Source: Alkalibacterium sp. (lineage in GTDB: Bacteria; Bacillota; Bacilli; Lactobacillales; Carnobacteriaceae_A). From it: a DNA stretch of 64,000 nucleotides. Location: positions 1 to 64,000 of the forward strand of contig JAFIFE010000028.1 of NCBI GenBank assembly GCA_020832185.1, given 5' to 3'. Positions 55,845-64,000 of this stretch are shown here, piece after piece (the first letter of the stretch is position 1; the number at the start of each line of letters is the position of its first letter). Both the position numbers and the translations under genes were made by a program. Below the pieces are notes generated by a model. The model did not search any database. It worked only from the letters and a program-made list of their open reading frames with translations, and was not told where the DNA came from.

Positions 55845-57233
55845 ATGGCGTATAAAGAAACAATCGATAAGCTGTTCGAAGCAGTCGGTGGAAAAGACAA
55901 TGTTAAGAATTTTGAGCATTGTGCTACGCGCATGCGTATTATTCTTAAAGACGATGATAAGGTAGATAAAGAAAAGGCGGAAGATGTTCCAGAATCTAGA
56001 GGGTACTTTTTCAATACTGGCCAGCATCAGTTTATTTTCGGAACAGGGAAAGTAAACAGAGTGCACGCAGAATTTGAGCAGGCTATGGGAGAAGGCGGAG
56101 GAGGAAATAGCGACTCTGGCGACTTCAAAGATGATGTGTATAAAAACTTGAATCCTGCACAGCGTGTGGTTCGTATACTGGCAGACATTCTGGTTCCTTT
56201 GATTCCTGTATTGGTAACGACCGGTCTGCTTATGGGAGTACGTGGGTTACTTCTTGAATTAGGCCTGGAAATGGATGATAACTGGCTAGCTATTTTTGAA
56301 ATGTTGACTGATACTGCATTTGCATTCTTACCTGTATTGATTACATTCAGTGCAACACGTAAATTTGGCGGGAACCCGACGATTGGTATTGTTGTAGGTT
56401 TAATGATGGTTGCTCCTCAGCTTCCAAACGCCTGGGCAGTCGCCGGTGGAGATGCTGAGCCCCTTCGATTACTAGGCTTAGACATTGTCGGCTATCAAGG
56501 GTCAATTATTCCTGCAATTGTTGCGGGGTATCTTATTTCTAAACTTGAAAAAGGATTGAGAAAATTTGTTCCTGATATGATCGATCTGATTGTCACTCCT
56601 TTTGTGACTATTTCGGTAACGATTTTCACCATGCTTCTTGTTCTTGGACCGCTTTTACAAGCTGTTGAGAGTGGCGTATTAGATGGTATCGTATGGCTGG
56701 TTGAAACACCATTCGGGATAGGGTACGTGGTTTACTCAGCGTTCCAGCAGGTCATTGTTATTACAGGACTTCACCACTCACTTGGAATCGTGGAATTAGG
56801 ATTGTTGAGTGATACAGGTGGAAACGTACTGAACGCTTTAGGTACAGCTTCAATGGCTGGACAATTTGGTGCAGCTGTATCAGCAGCTTATCTTATGAAG
56901 AGTCAGCTTAAACGAGCAAACGCACTGTCGTCTTCAGTCTCTACTTTATTTGGAATTACTGAACCCCTATTATTCGGAGTAAACTTAAGAGTTATGCGCG
57001 TATTCTTCTCCGGTATGATCGGTGGAGCAGCAGGCGGATTGATGGTATCTATCTTTGGATTAGCTGCTACAGGACTAGGGATTACATTCATCCCGGGAAT
57101 TTTACTCTACACACACAGTATCGCAGCGCTAATTCAATATCTAGTGGTTATTGCAGTAGCCTTCGCCGTGGCATTTATCATGGTCCGCGTACAGAGTAAA
57201 CAAATCAAGGCTGAATTAAATGCTGAAGCTTAG
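55845..57233 (+). CDS. scrA: PTS sucrose-type EIIBC component
   Basis: The sugar-specific permease of the phosphotransferase system. The EIIB domain has its phosphorylated Cys26 in HCATRMR. EIIC starts near residue 105 with about ten membrane segments, including PVLVTTGLLMGVRGLLLELG and TGLHHSLGIVELGLL. At 462 residues no EIIA domain is attached, so EIIA must come from another protein. Sucrose is inferred from the sucrose-6-phosphate hydrolase next to it; trehalose-type EIIBC are similar. AAGAAAGGATGG precedes the ATG. Confidence 0.88.
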   Translation: MAYKETIDKLFEAVGGKDNVKNFEHCATRMRIILKDDDKVDKEKAEDVPESRGYFFNTGQHQFIFGTGKVNRVHAEFEQAMGEGGGGNSDSGDFKDDVYKNLNPAQRVVRILADILVPLIPVLVTTGLLMGVRGLLLELGLEMDDNWLAIFEMLTDTAFAFLPVLITFSATRKFGGNPTIGIVVGLMMVAPQLPNAWAVAGGDAEPLRLLGLDIVGYQGSIIPAIVAGYLISKLEKGLRKFVPDMIDLIVTPFVTISVTIFTMLLVLGPLLQAVESGVLDGIVWLVETPFGIGYVVYSAFQQVIVITGLHHSLGIVELGLLSDTGGNVLNALGTASMAGQFGAAVSAAYLMKSQLKRANALSSSVSTLFGITEPLLFGVNLRVMRVFFSGMIGGAAGGLMVSIFGLAATGLGITFIPGILLYTHSIAALIQYLVVIAVAFAVAFIMVRVQSKQIKAELNAEA

Positions 57234-57248
57234 AAAAGGATGGTTAAG

Positions 57249-58694
57249 ATGAGTGAACTGACCAACCAGTATTGGGAAAATCTGGCTCACGTACAAGCGG
57301 AGCTGAAAGAAAAAATCAAGAATGATCCGTGGCGTCTGGCTTTTCACCAGATGCCTGAAACGGGCTGGCTGAATGATCCAAATGGTGCAGTTCAATACAA
57401 AGGCGTTTACCATTTGTATCATCAGTATGTGCCAGACAATCCAGACGGCGGCCTAGTACACTGGGCGCACAAAACGTCAGCAGATATGGTCCACTTCAAA
57501 GAAGAAGATCTGTTTCTGTCACCGGACAAAGCTTACAATAAAGATGGTGTTTATTCAGGCAGTGCATTTGTAAAAGATGACGAGATCCATTTCTTCTACA
57601 CCGGAAACGTTAAACATCCGGGGGAACACGACTATACCTTCAGTGGGCGTGAGCAAAATACTGTTCATATCGTCAGCAAAGATGGCTTCACTGTTGATTT
57701 TGAGGAAGTTGTGATTCCTCATGAGGATTATCCCGAAGGATTTACAGATCATATCCGTGATCCAAAAGTCTTTGAAAAAAATGGAACCTATTATATGGTG
57801 CTGGGATCTCGTGCTTTAAATCACCGCGGAAAGATTCTGCTTTATGTATCATCTGATTTATATGACTGGACATATAAAGGTGTATTTATTGAAGGCGAAA
57901 AGGAAATGGGGTATATGTGGGAATGTCCTGACTTTTTTGAAACAGACGAAAAGGATGTTCTGATATTTTCTCCTCAGGGACTGAAAGCCACATTACATGA
58001 GTTTGAGAACACTCACAATTCCGGCTACTATTTAGGATCAGTAGATTGGGATCAGAATAAGTTTATCTCAGACTCTGATTTTAAAGAACTGGACCGGGGG
58101 TTTGATTTTTATGCTCCCCAGACCTTTGAAGATGAATCAGGCAGACGTATCCTTTGGGGATGGATGGGACTAGGTGATATTGGCCCCGAATATTCCAACC
58201 CGACTGTAGCGAGAGGCTGGCAGCATGCCATGACTCTTCCTAGACAACTGACAGTCGAAAACGGACAGTTGAAACAGCGTCCGTTAAAAGAATATCAGAT
58301 GTTGAGAACAAATAAGGGTGAGAAAGCATTTACCATTCAAGAGTCAGTAGAATTAGATGCTAAGAATCAGAAGACGTTCGAGATGATTATTTCGATAGAA
58401 GAAGTGAAAGATAAATTATCGATTCATTTAAAAGAAGATACCGTACTTTCTTACGATAATCATCTGTTCTCGCTCTCTCATGGGCCATCTGGGTTCGGCA
58501 GATCTGAACGGACTGTAGAACTAGACGATTTAACCCAGATTCATGTCATAGCAGATACATCATCGATTGAAATCTTCTTAAATGATGGAGACTACGTTTT
58601 ATCATCAAGAGTCTATCCAAAACACGAAAGAGACACGATTTTATTTGAAGGTGAATCTACTTTATCTTTAGTGAAATGGGATTTAAAGAGTTAA
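57249..58694 (+). CDS. scrB: Sucrose-6-phosphate hydrolase (GH32)
   Basis: Cleaves sucrose-6-phosphate into glucose-6-phosphate and fructose. The nucleophile Asp43 is in WLNDPNGA, RDPKVF (about 170) stabilises the transition state, and the acid/base Glu is in MWECPDFF (about 221). A C-terminal beta-sandwich completes the family fold. The ATG at 57249 lies 8 nt after AAAAGGA; the ATG at 57240 overlaps that site. It lies 15 nt after scrA. A fructokinase gene is not in the window. Confidence 0.93.
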   Translation: MSELTNQYWENLAHVQAELKEKIKNDPWRLAFHQMPETGWLNDPNGAVQYKGVYHLYHQYVPDNPDGGLVHWAHKTSADMVHFKEEDLFLSPDKAYNKDGVYSGSAFVKDDEIHFFYTGNVKHPGEHDYTFSGREQNTVHIVSKDGFTVDFEEVVIPHEDYPEGFTDHIRDPKVFEKNGTYYMVLGSRALNHRGKILLYVSSDLYDWTYKGVFIEGEKEMGYMWECPDFFETDEKDVLIFSPQGLKATLHEFENTHNSGYYLGSVDWDQNKFISDSDFKELDRGFDFYAPQTFEDESGRRILWGWMGLGDIGPEYSNPTVARGWQHAMTLPRQLTVENGQLKQRPLKEYQMLRTNKGEKAFTIQESVELDAKNQKTFEMIISIEEVKDKLSIHLKEDTVLSYDNHLFSLSHGPSGFGRSERTVELDDLTQIHVIADTSSIEIFLNDGDYVLSSRVYPKHERDTILFEGESTLSLVKWDLKS

Positions 58695-58705
58695 TAATTT
58701 TTTAA

Positions 58706-58758
58706 TAAACAGCGGATCCGTCAGGAGGATGTACACTTCTGACTGATCCGCTGTTTTT
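58706..58758 (+). terminator. Terminator of the scr operon
   Basis: AAACAGCGGATC-GTCAG pairs with CTGAC-GATCCGCTGTTT (one mismatch), with T-run. Confidence 0.93.
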
Positions 58759-58883
58759 GTGTTGGAGCAGTGAAGATGCATGGTTTTAAAGAGTGGTTCC
58801 CCAGATGAGGAGCGAGTAAAGGGTGAGTGGAAGCAGAACTAGTAATGACACCATAATAGGATAAAGGAAGACAGAATAAAGGC

Positions 58884-58920
58884 TTGCAATATAGCGAAGA
58901 GTATACTTCTCTATATTGCA
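58884..58920 (-). terminator. Terminator of the asparaginase/MBL unit
   Basis: TGCAATATAG / CTATATTGCA with an inner GAAG/CTTC pair; TTTATT follows on the minus strand, 29 nt after the asparaginase stop. Confidence 0.7.
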
Positions 58921-58948
58921 GGCTGATATATATTGGTCGAAAGATAGT

Positions 58949-59920
58949 CTACTTCTGGAAACTGTCCGTCATTTCATCGACGCTTAGGTTTTGTTCCAAG
59001 AGTACCAGTAATTTGATTCTAGCTTTTGGACCAGAAAGTCCTGGAGCGAAGATGGCGCCCAGTTCCTTCAAATGTTTTCCGCCACCGGTATAAGCATAAA
59101 TATCTTGTGCAATGCCATTAAATGCTCTGGAAGTGATGACGACAGGAATCTCTTTTTCTAATAGTTTCTTTAATCCATTGAGTGAAGCAGGAGGCATATT
59201 GCCTGCACCTAAAGCTTCGATGACGAGACCGTCAAGTGTTGTTTCATTCAGCGCATCGAATAAAGTGCTGTCCATACCTGCATAGGCTGTCAGCAGGCAG
59301 ACATTTTTGTCAGCAGTTGAAATAGGAAAGGTTTCATCATATACGAGCTTCTGGAAAAAGCGGACCTCGTGCTTTGATACAATACCAATCGGACCAAAAG
59401 TAGGGGTTCTAAATGTAGCTACATTTGTTGTGTGCGTCTTCGTAACATAGCGGGCAGTATGAATTTCCTCATTCATAACCACCAGGACCCCTTTATCTCT
59501 GGCATCCATAGAAAGTGAAGTCCAGATTGCATTCTGCAGATTGCTTACGCCATCTGACCCTAATTCATCGACTGGACGCATCGCACCCGTCAGCACAACT
59601 GGAAAGGGACTGTCGAGTGTCAAGTCAAGGAAATAAGCTGTTTCTTCCAATGTATCTGTTCCATGAGTGATGACCGCTCCGTCAAAGATCCCTTCATCAG
59701 CAGCTTTAAGAAGGCGCTGCTGGAGTAAAAGCATGTGATGTGGAGTGACGTGTGGAGACGGGAGCTGGAAAATATCTTCTTCGACAATTTTTAAGTTTTC
59801 TTCAAACAACTGACTGTATTGATGAAGAGGATGCTCCCCGCTTGGTTTGACTGCCCCCGTCCTCTGGTCAGTACTCATTGAGATGGTTCCGCCTGTATGG
59901 AGAAGTAAAATACGTTTCAC
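58949..59920 (-). CDS. ansA: L-asparaginase, type I
   Basis: Hydrolyses asparagine to aspartate and ammonia; probably cytosolic because there is no signal peptide. The first catalytic Thr is in LLHTGGTISM (residues 8-15) and the second in ITHGTDTLEETAYF near 86. The length of 323 matches AnsA. The start is GTG, 9 nt after AGAGG. The upstream MBL gene ends 17 nt before it, so the two are co-transcribed. Confidence 0.93.
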   Translation of the reverse strand: MKRILLLHTGGTISMSTDQRTGAVKPSGEHPLHQYSQLFEENLKIVEEDIFQLPSPHVTPHHMLLLQQRLLKAADEGIFDGAVITHGTDTLEETAYFLDLTLDSPFPVVLTGAMRPVDELGSDGVSNLQNAIWTSLSMDARDKGVLVVMNEEIHTARYVTKTHTTNVATFRTPTFGPIGIVSKHEVRFFQKLVYDETFPISTADKNVCLLTAYAGMDSTLFDALNETTLDGLVIEALGAGNMPPASLNGLKKLLEKEIPVVITSRAFNGIAQDIYAYTGGGKHLKELGAIFAPGLSGPKARIKLLVLLEQNLSVDEMTDSFQK

Positions 59921-59937
59921 GTTGGTATGCCTCTTTT

Positions 59938-60561
59938 CTAATTAAAATACGGATTGGTTCTTTTTTCGTGTCCGATCGTCGTCTGACTTCCATGACCCGG
60001 GTAAACGATGGTGTCATCAGGTAAAATGAATAACGCCTTTTTGATAGCCGGGACAATTTTTCCAGGTTCGCTCCCAGGGAGATCCGTTCGTCCGATGCTT
60101 CCTCTAAATAAAGCATCACCAGAAATGACGAATCCATCCTGTTCAAAAATAAAACTGACTCCACCCGGAGAGTGTCCGGGAGTAGGGACTACTTTGAATG
60201 AAAAGGGACCCACATGAAGTGTTTCAGTAGGATTAAACAGATACTCTGCAGGATTTGCCTTTATTTCAAACGGATTATATGAGGATAAATTCTTAGAGGG
60301 GTCACCTAACCAGTCCTGTTCCTCTGGACTGACGTATACAGGGATATCGTAGTCGACTCTAATATCTTCAAGTGATCCGATATGGTCATAATGAGTATGT
60401 GTCAACAGCACGGCAAGCGGACGCACACCTAATTCTTCTAATTCATTTTTTATTTTACTCGTCTCGGCACCGGGGTCGATGATCAATGCCTCAGATCCTT
60501 TATGAATGATGTAACAGTTTTCCTCAATGGCTCCTGTCACGATTTGTTTAACTTGATTCAT
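59938..60561 (-). CDS. MBL-fold hydrolase (YqgX/glyoxalase II-like)
   Basis: A 207-residue metallo-beta-lactamase fold protein with LLTHTHYDHIGS (metal motif) near residue 55, VVPTPGHSPGGVSF near 127 and a C-terminal VYPGHGSQTTIGHEK. It resembles the YqgX group of hydroxyacylglutathione-hydrolase-like proteins, whose substrates are thioesters such as those of methylglyoxal detoxification. The substrate is uncertain. AAGGAGGAACTGGT precedes the ATG. It is the first gene of the unit with ansA. Confidence 0.88.
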   Translation of the reverse strand: MNQVKQIVTGAIEENCYIIHKGSEALIIDPGAETSKIKNELEELGVRPLAVLLTHTHYDHIGSLEDIRVDYDIPVYVSPEEQDWLGDPSKNLSSYNPFEIKANPAEYLFNPTETLHVGPFSFKVVPTPGHSPGGVSFIFEQDGFVISGDALFRGSIGRTDLPGSEPGKIVPAIKKALFILPDDTIVYPGHGSQTTIGHEKRTNPYFN

Positions 60562-60869
60562 ACCAGTTCCTCCTTCGTTGTCATGTATTAGTATAACTGA
60601 TTAGTCAATATCTGTCGAAAAAGGTGAGTTTATATTAAGGGAATACCACCTTTTATTCATTAAAAGCAGAAGGGCTGTTTAGCTGAACATTTCCATAACT
60701 TGTTATATTTTCCAACAACTTAAATGAGAATTAAGTAATAATGATTAATAAGTTGAAAAACTATTGCGATAGTGCTCAAGGTATGCTAATCTTTTTTTGT
60801 TAACGTTTTATGAGAAAAAAAGCATAATTATTATAAATCGTTAATAATGAAATAAAAGGAGCAATCAAA
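60562..60869 (+). promoter_or_regulatory. Upstream region of the subtilase gene
   Basis: A likely promoter is -35 TTGCGA (60764-60769), 17-nt spacer, -10 TAATCT (60787-60792). The stretch is AT-rich with no gene and no strong hairpin. AAAGGAG precedes the protease ATG. Confidence 0.55.
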
Positions 60870-63266
60870 ATGAAAAAATCAGTCACTAAAGTATTTGCAT
60901 CAACCATGTCAGTATTGCTAGGGGTAACAGCGTTATTACCGGCTATGAACGTAAGAGCTGAAGGGGCTAATACTGGATCAGGTCCATCAGAACCGAAGCT
61001 GCATCTGGAAGGTGATTTATTATCAGATGAAGTGGTATCCATCATAGTCGAAATTGAAGAAGAAGCAATGTTACAGGCAAAGCAAAAAGGACGTTTTCAA
61101 TCTGAACGTGTCCTGGCAGAAGAACGCGCACGTATTCTAAGTGAACTGGAGTCATTAGGGGCATCAGCAGATGTAAATCACGAATATGATCAGCTGTTCT
61201 CAGGATTCTCCATTGAATTATCTGAGAATGAAATTGGTAAACTGTTAATGATAGATGGCGTAAAATCAGTATTCCCTAATCAGGAGTATGAAGTAACTCA
61301 AGCAGAGCAATTTAGTTTAGAAAGTGTGACACCTGAGATGTTTGACAGCGCCCCTTACATAGAGTCCTTTGCAGCATGGGACGCTGGGTATACTGGCGAT
61401 GGTGTGACAGTAGCAGTAATTGACACAGGTGTCGATTATACTCATCCGGACTTGGCACATGCATTTGGAGAGAACTTGGGATGGGATTTCGTAGACAATG
61501 ATGCTGATCCTCAGGAAACAACTATAGAGGATGTGGCTAATCCTGAACTTGTGACTAACCATGGCACGCATGTAGCTGGAACGATTGCAGCAAATGGTGC
61601 TATAAAAGGGGTCGCGCCGGATGCGAGTCTTCTAGCGTACCGTGTACTGGGACCAGGTGGAAGCGGGTCAACCGATAATGTTATAGCAGCGATCGAACGG
61701 GCAGTTGAAGATGGGGCAGACGTCATGAACCTGTCACTAGGCGCAACGTTGAATAACCCGGACTATCCGACTTCCATCGCTTTGGATACTGCAATGGCAG
61801 AAGGGGTCGTAGCGGTTACTGCAAACGGGAATTCTGGCTCTCAGAACTGGACAGTTGGATCACCAGGGACTTCAAGAGAAGCGATTTCTGTAGGAGCAAC
61901 GCAATTGCCATACAATGTATTTTCTGCATCAATTGATACGACGTCTGAAAGTACGTATCCTTCTGCAGAAGTAATGGGCTACCCAAGTGAGTCAGCTTTA
62001 CTGGAATTAAATGGTGAAACGCTAGAATTGGTTTATGCTGGACTAGGAAGCACGGCAGAACTTAATGAGGTAGATGTTGAAGGCAAAGTGGCATTGATTC
62101 AGCGAGGCGCTTATCCATTTGTGGAAAAAGCTCAAAATGCATTGAATGCAGGAGCAGTGGGTGTCGTTTTATTCAACAATGTTGAAGGTACACAGCCTGA
62201 AATACCAGGAATGGCCGTTCCAACTATCATGCTGTCTTTGGCAGACGGAGAAAAATTATTGGCAGATTTGGAAGCTGGTCATAATGAAGTGACATTCTCA
62301 GTTGAATTCAGTCATGAGGTCGGCGAAACGGTAGCAGACTTTTCTTCTAGAGGTCCGGTTATGAATAACTGGATGATCAAACCAGATGTCGTGGCCCCGG
62401 GTGTCAATATTGTCAGCACAGTACCGAATGGAATGTATGCAAGTCTGCAGGGAACAAGTATGGCCGCCCCTCATGTAGCTGGAGCAGCAGCTTTGATTCT
62501 AGAAGCTCATCCAGAGTGGAGTGTCGAATTTGTCAAAGCCGCTTTAATGAACACAGCGGAACAACTAACTGACAGAACAGGCACTGTTTATCCTCATAAT
62601 ACACAAGGAGCCGGAAGTATTCGTGTGCTTCAAGCAATCGAAGCCGAAACACTGATTATCCCAGGTAGCCATTCTTTCGGAATATTCGATAAAACCAACG
62701 GCAGACAGACGCGTAAACAAAGTTTCGAGATTCACAACTTGACTAACACCAGAAAACGTCATACAGTCAGTTTCTCTGGCAATAATGGAGTCAAAGTCAA
62801 TAACAGCAACAACTTAAATATTCCGGCAGGTAAGACGAGTTCGTTTAACTTTAATGTTCAGGTGGATGCTTCAAACCTGGCCGCTGGATATAATGAAGGA
62901 ACATTTACAGTAAGCGATGGAGTCAAATCTTATGAAGTACCAACGATTTTATTTATACAGGAACCGGATTTCCCTCTACTCAATGATGTTCAATTTGGTT
63001 TGATGGACGGACTACTGGTTGGATTGGCAAGTGTGACAACAGATGTGGATCAGTTCTCACTCCGTGTCAGAAATGCAGAAACCGGTGAATTACTGACGGA
63101 AACAGCAGTCACTCAAAACGTACCACGAGGAGAACACTTCTTTGTATGGGATATGCTGATTGACGGTCAGCCACTGACACCTGGACAGTACCAGCTGAAC
63201 CCGACGGCTGCCTTAGGTGACCGTGTAACTGAACTACAGGGCGCTGTATTAACCATTGGTCAATAA
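60870..63266 (+). CDS. Secreted S8 serine protease (Vpr-like subtilase)
   Basis: An extracellular subtilisin-family protease. Domains in order: signal peptide (about 1-31, cleaved near VRAEG), I9 propeptide (about 50-140), and the peptidase with triad Asp185 (VIDTGVDYTHPDL), His231 (NHGTHVAGT) and Ser530 (GTSMAAPHVAG). A PA domain is inserted at about 355-470, and a beta-sandwich C-terminal region follows (about 590-798). No LPXTG anchor is present, so it is probably released. The PA insert matches Vpr-like proteases. Its target is unknown; nutrient peptides are the usual inference. Confidence 0.93.
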   Translation: MKKSVTKVFASTMSVLLGVTALLPAMNVRAEGANTGSGPSEPKLHLEGDLLSDEVVSIIVEIEEEAMLQAKQKGRFQSERVLAEERARILSELESLGASADVNHEYDQLFSGFSIELSENEIGKLLMIDGVKSVFPNQEYEVTQAEQFSLESVTPEMFDSAPYIESFAAWDAGYTGDGVTVAVIDTGVDYTHPDLAHAFGENLGWDFVDNDADPQETTIEDVANPELVTNHGTHVAGTIAANGAIKGVAPDASLLAYRVLGPGGSGSTDNVIAAIERAVEDGADVMNLSLGATLNNPDYPTSIALDTAMAEGVVAVTANGNSGSQNWTVGSPGTSREAISVGATQLPYNVFSASIDTTSESTYPSAEVMGYPSESALLELNGETLELVYAGLGSTAELNEVDVEGKVALIQRGAYPFVEKAQNALNAGAVGVVLFNNVEGTQPEIPGMAVPTIMLSLADGEKLLADLEAGHNEVTFSVEFSHEVGETVADFSSRGPVMNNWMIKPDVVAPGVNIVSTVPNGMYASLQGTSMAAPHVAGAAALILEAHPEWSVEFVKAALMNTAEQLTDRTGTVYPHNTQGAGSIRVLQAIEAETLIIPGSHSFGIFDKTNGRQTRKQSFEIHNLTNTRKRHTVSFSGNNGVKVNNSNNLNIPAGKTSSFNFNVQVDASNLAAGYNEGTFTVSDGVKSYEVPTILFIQEPDFPLLNDVQFGLMDGLLVGLASVTTDVDQFSLRVRNAETGELLTETAVTQNVPRGEHFFVWDMLIDGQPLTPGQYQLNPTAALGDRVTELQGAVLTIGQ

Positions 63267-63280
63267 ATAGAAAGTCAATC

Positions 63281-63319
63281 AACGCAGATGACCCCTTAGA
63301 GGATCATCTGCGTTTTTTT
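63281..63319 (+). terminator. Terminator after the subtilase gene
   Basis: AACGCAGATGA plus CC pairs with GG plus TCATCTGCGTT, then a T-run. Confidence 0.92.
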
Positions 63320-63401
63320 GACTGAGCATTTCATTTGAGATTGTGAGAAATGTATCATACACTAATTATACGATTAAAAATCACTAGGAGGCGTTCTATT
63401 T

Positions 63402-63866
63402 ATGGCAACAGAAGAAGTGAAAAGTTATTTAAACAATCTCGTCGCGACACAGTCCCTCTTTTACATTAAGCTGCATCAGGTCCACTGGTATATCAAAGGA
63501 CCAGGTTTCTTCGAATTGCATGAAAAATTTGAAGACTATTACGACAAGCTCACTGAACAAATGGATGAAGTTGCTGAAAGGTTATTACAGCTCGGCGGAG
63601 AGCCTTATTCCACCTTGCAGGAGTTTGTAGAACACTCCTTGATAAACGAGTCCCCAAAAGACAAGTATTTGTCTCAAACAGATATGCTGAAATCTGCTGT
63701 TAAAGACTTTGAAAAATTGAGAGATGAATTATCTCGAGGCATCGATCTGATCGATGCAGCAAATGATGATGTCACGGTGGATATGCTTATTGCACAGAAG
63801 GCACACGTAGACCAGGTCATCTGGATGTTATGGGCGTATTTAGGAAAAAATGCATTAGGCAAATAA
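63402..63866 (+). CDS. dps: Dps family ferritin-like protein
   Basis: A dodecameric iron-storage and DNA-protection protein. The intersubunit ferroxidase residues are in KLHQVHWYIKGPGFFELHEKFEDYYDKLTEQMDEVAERLL (about residues 23-62), with the expected His, Asp and Glu spacing. The length of 154 is typical and there is no long basic DNA-binding tail. AGGAGGCG precedes the ATG. It is a single gene. A PerR box was looked for but not recognised. Confidence 0.93.
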   Translation: MATEEVKSYLNNLVATQSLFYIKLHQVHWYIKGPGFFELHEKFEDYYDKLTEQMDEVAERLLQLGGEPYSTLQEFVEHSLINESPKDKYLSQTDMLKSAVKDFEKLRDELSRGIDLIDAANDDVTVDMLIAQKAHVDQVIWMLWAYLGKNALGK

Positions 63867-63878
63867 GATAAGTCACGG

Positions 63879-63905
63879 GAGTCAGCGAGAGCTGGCTCTT
63901 TTTTT
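63879..63905 (+). terminator. Terminator after dps
   Basis: GAGTCAGC/GCTGGCTC (one G-U) around GAGA, then seven T. Confidence 0.88.
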
Positions 63906-63966
63906 ATATGAAAAACCTGATAGAGTGTGGTACTATAAGGTATATTTTTGATGAAGAGGTTTTGCT

Positions 63967-64000
63967 ATGAAAGTTATGACACACAACGAAGAAGAAACGA
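63967..64000 (+). CDS. Partial gene cut by the window end
   Basis: ATG preceded by GAAGAGG; the visible start is MKVMTHNEEET. Only 11 codons are present, so no function can be given. Confidence 0.5.
   Translation, partial: MKVMTHNEEET

Noticed and set aside
58758-58890. Minus-strand hydrophobic frame ending LLVLLPLTLYSLLIWGTTL
   Set aside because: It lacks a ribosome binding site and start, and continues without a break into the antisense-frame of the asparaginase end and its terminator; CT-rich DNA often reads as hydrophobic.
60870-63266. Cell-wall anchored protease
   Set aside because: No LPXTG motif, hydrophobic tail or basic C-terminus is present, so it is treated as secreted.

Overview
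The window looks like a chromosomal segment of a low-to-mid GC, non-sporulating Gram-positive of the order Lactobacillales. The gene set fits Carnobacteriaceae best (Marinilactibacillus/Alkalibacterium/Carnobacterium-like), but that placement is inference. Support comes from the class II GalT, PepC, an mccA-mccB-cysE-luxS cluster of lactic-acid-bacterial type, a Bacillota-type tsaB-rimI-tsaD...ydiF-rex-ydiK-ydiL-groESL block, a CIRCE element at groES, strong AGGAGG ribosome binding sites and several GTG/TTG starts. No phage, insertion sequence, CRISPR array or defence island was seen. Nearly every transcription unit ends in a clear intrinsic terminator.

Layout. 1-2.7 kb: the 5S end of an rRNA operon, tRNA-Asn and tRNA-Thr, a HAD phosphatase, a small GNAT protein and a second tRNA block (Glu, Thr, Tyr, Gln). 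2.8-6.1 kb: the cdaA-cdaR-glmM operon (c-di-AMP and cell-wall precursor). 6.2-7.5 kb: DUF975 and DUF456 membrane proteins. 7.58-11.7 kb: a sulfur amino acid operon (mccA-mccB-cysE-yrrT-luxS) behind a leader that looks like a ribosome-mediated cysteine attenuator. 11.9-14.5 kb: an M20 amidohydrolase, a TIM-barrel epimerase-like protein and an unknown protein. 15.5-20.4 kb: galK-galT-galM-galR. 20.9-21.9 kb: a uronate-dehydrogenase-like SDR and CsbD. 22-31.7 kb: tRNA t6A genes, an Lrp/AsnC regulator, an ABC-F protein, Rex, YdiK, YdiL and GroES/GroEL. 31.9-36.2 kb: PanE-like reductase, a 46-residue membrane microprotein, a nitrilase-family protein, a DNA glycosylase and a tandem PPK2 protein. 36.3-36.6 kb: an intergenic array of 51-bp dyad repeats. 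36.8-45.6 kb: CAP-domain protein, MATE transporter, MBL-rhodanese protein, glycosyltransferase, amidohydrolase, YitT and FetAB. 45.8-50.1 kb: LysM-3D wall protein, four tandem acidic micro-lipoproteins, alanine racemase and a lipoprotein Cu/Zn superoxide dismutase. 50.3-58.7 kb: PepC, AbgT transporter, acyl-ACP thioesterase and a sucrose PTS regulon (scrR, scrA, scrB). 58.9-64 kb: asparaginase, an MBL hydrolase, a Vpr-like subtilase, Dps and the start of one more gene.

How genes work together. MccA, MccB and CysE make cysteine from homocysteine and O-acetylserine, while YrrT and LuxS feed homocysteine into the pathway; LuxS also releases the AI-2 precursor. The leader upstream carries a 39-codon ORF with Cys-Cys-Cys-Thr-Cys. 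A segment just after those codons is complementary to the 5' arm of the terminator placed immediately before mccA. This is the most notable regulatory structure in the window. The galactose and sucrose units each sit with a LacI-family regulator and palindromic operators at the promoter. The other unusual features are the 51-bp dyad array with apparent compensatory changes, and the cluster of four micro-lipoproteins with Asp/Glu-rich tails.
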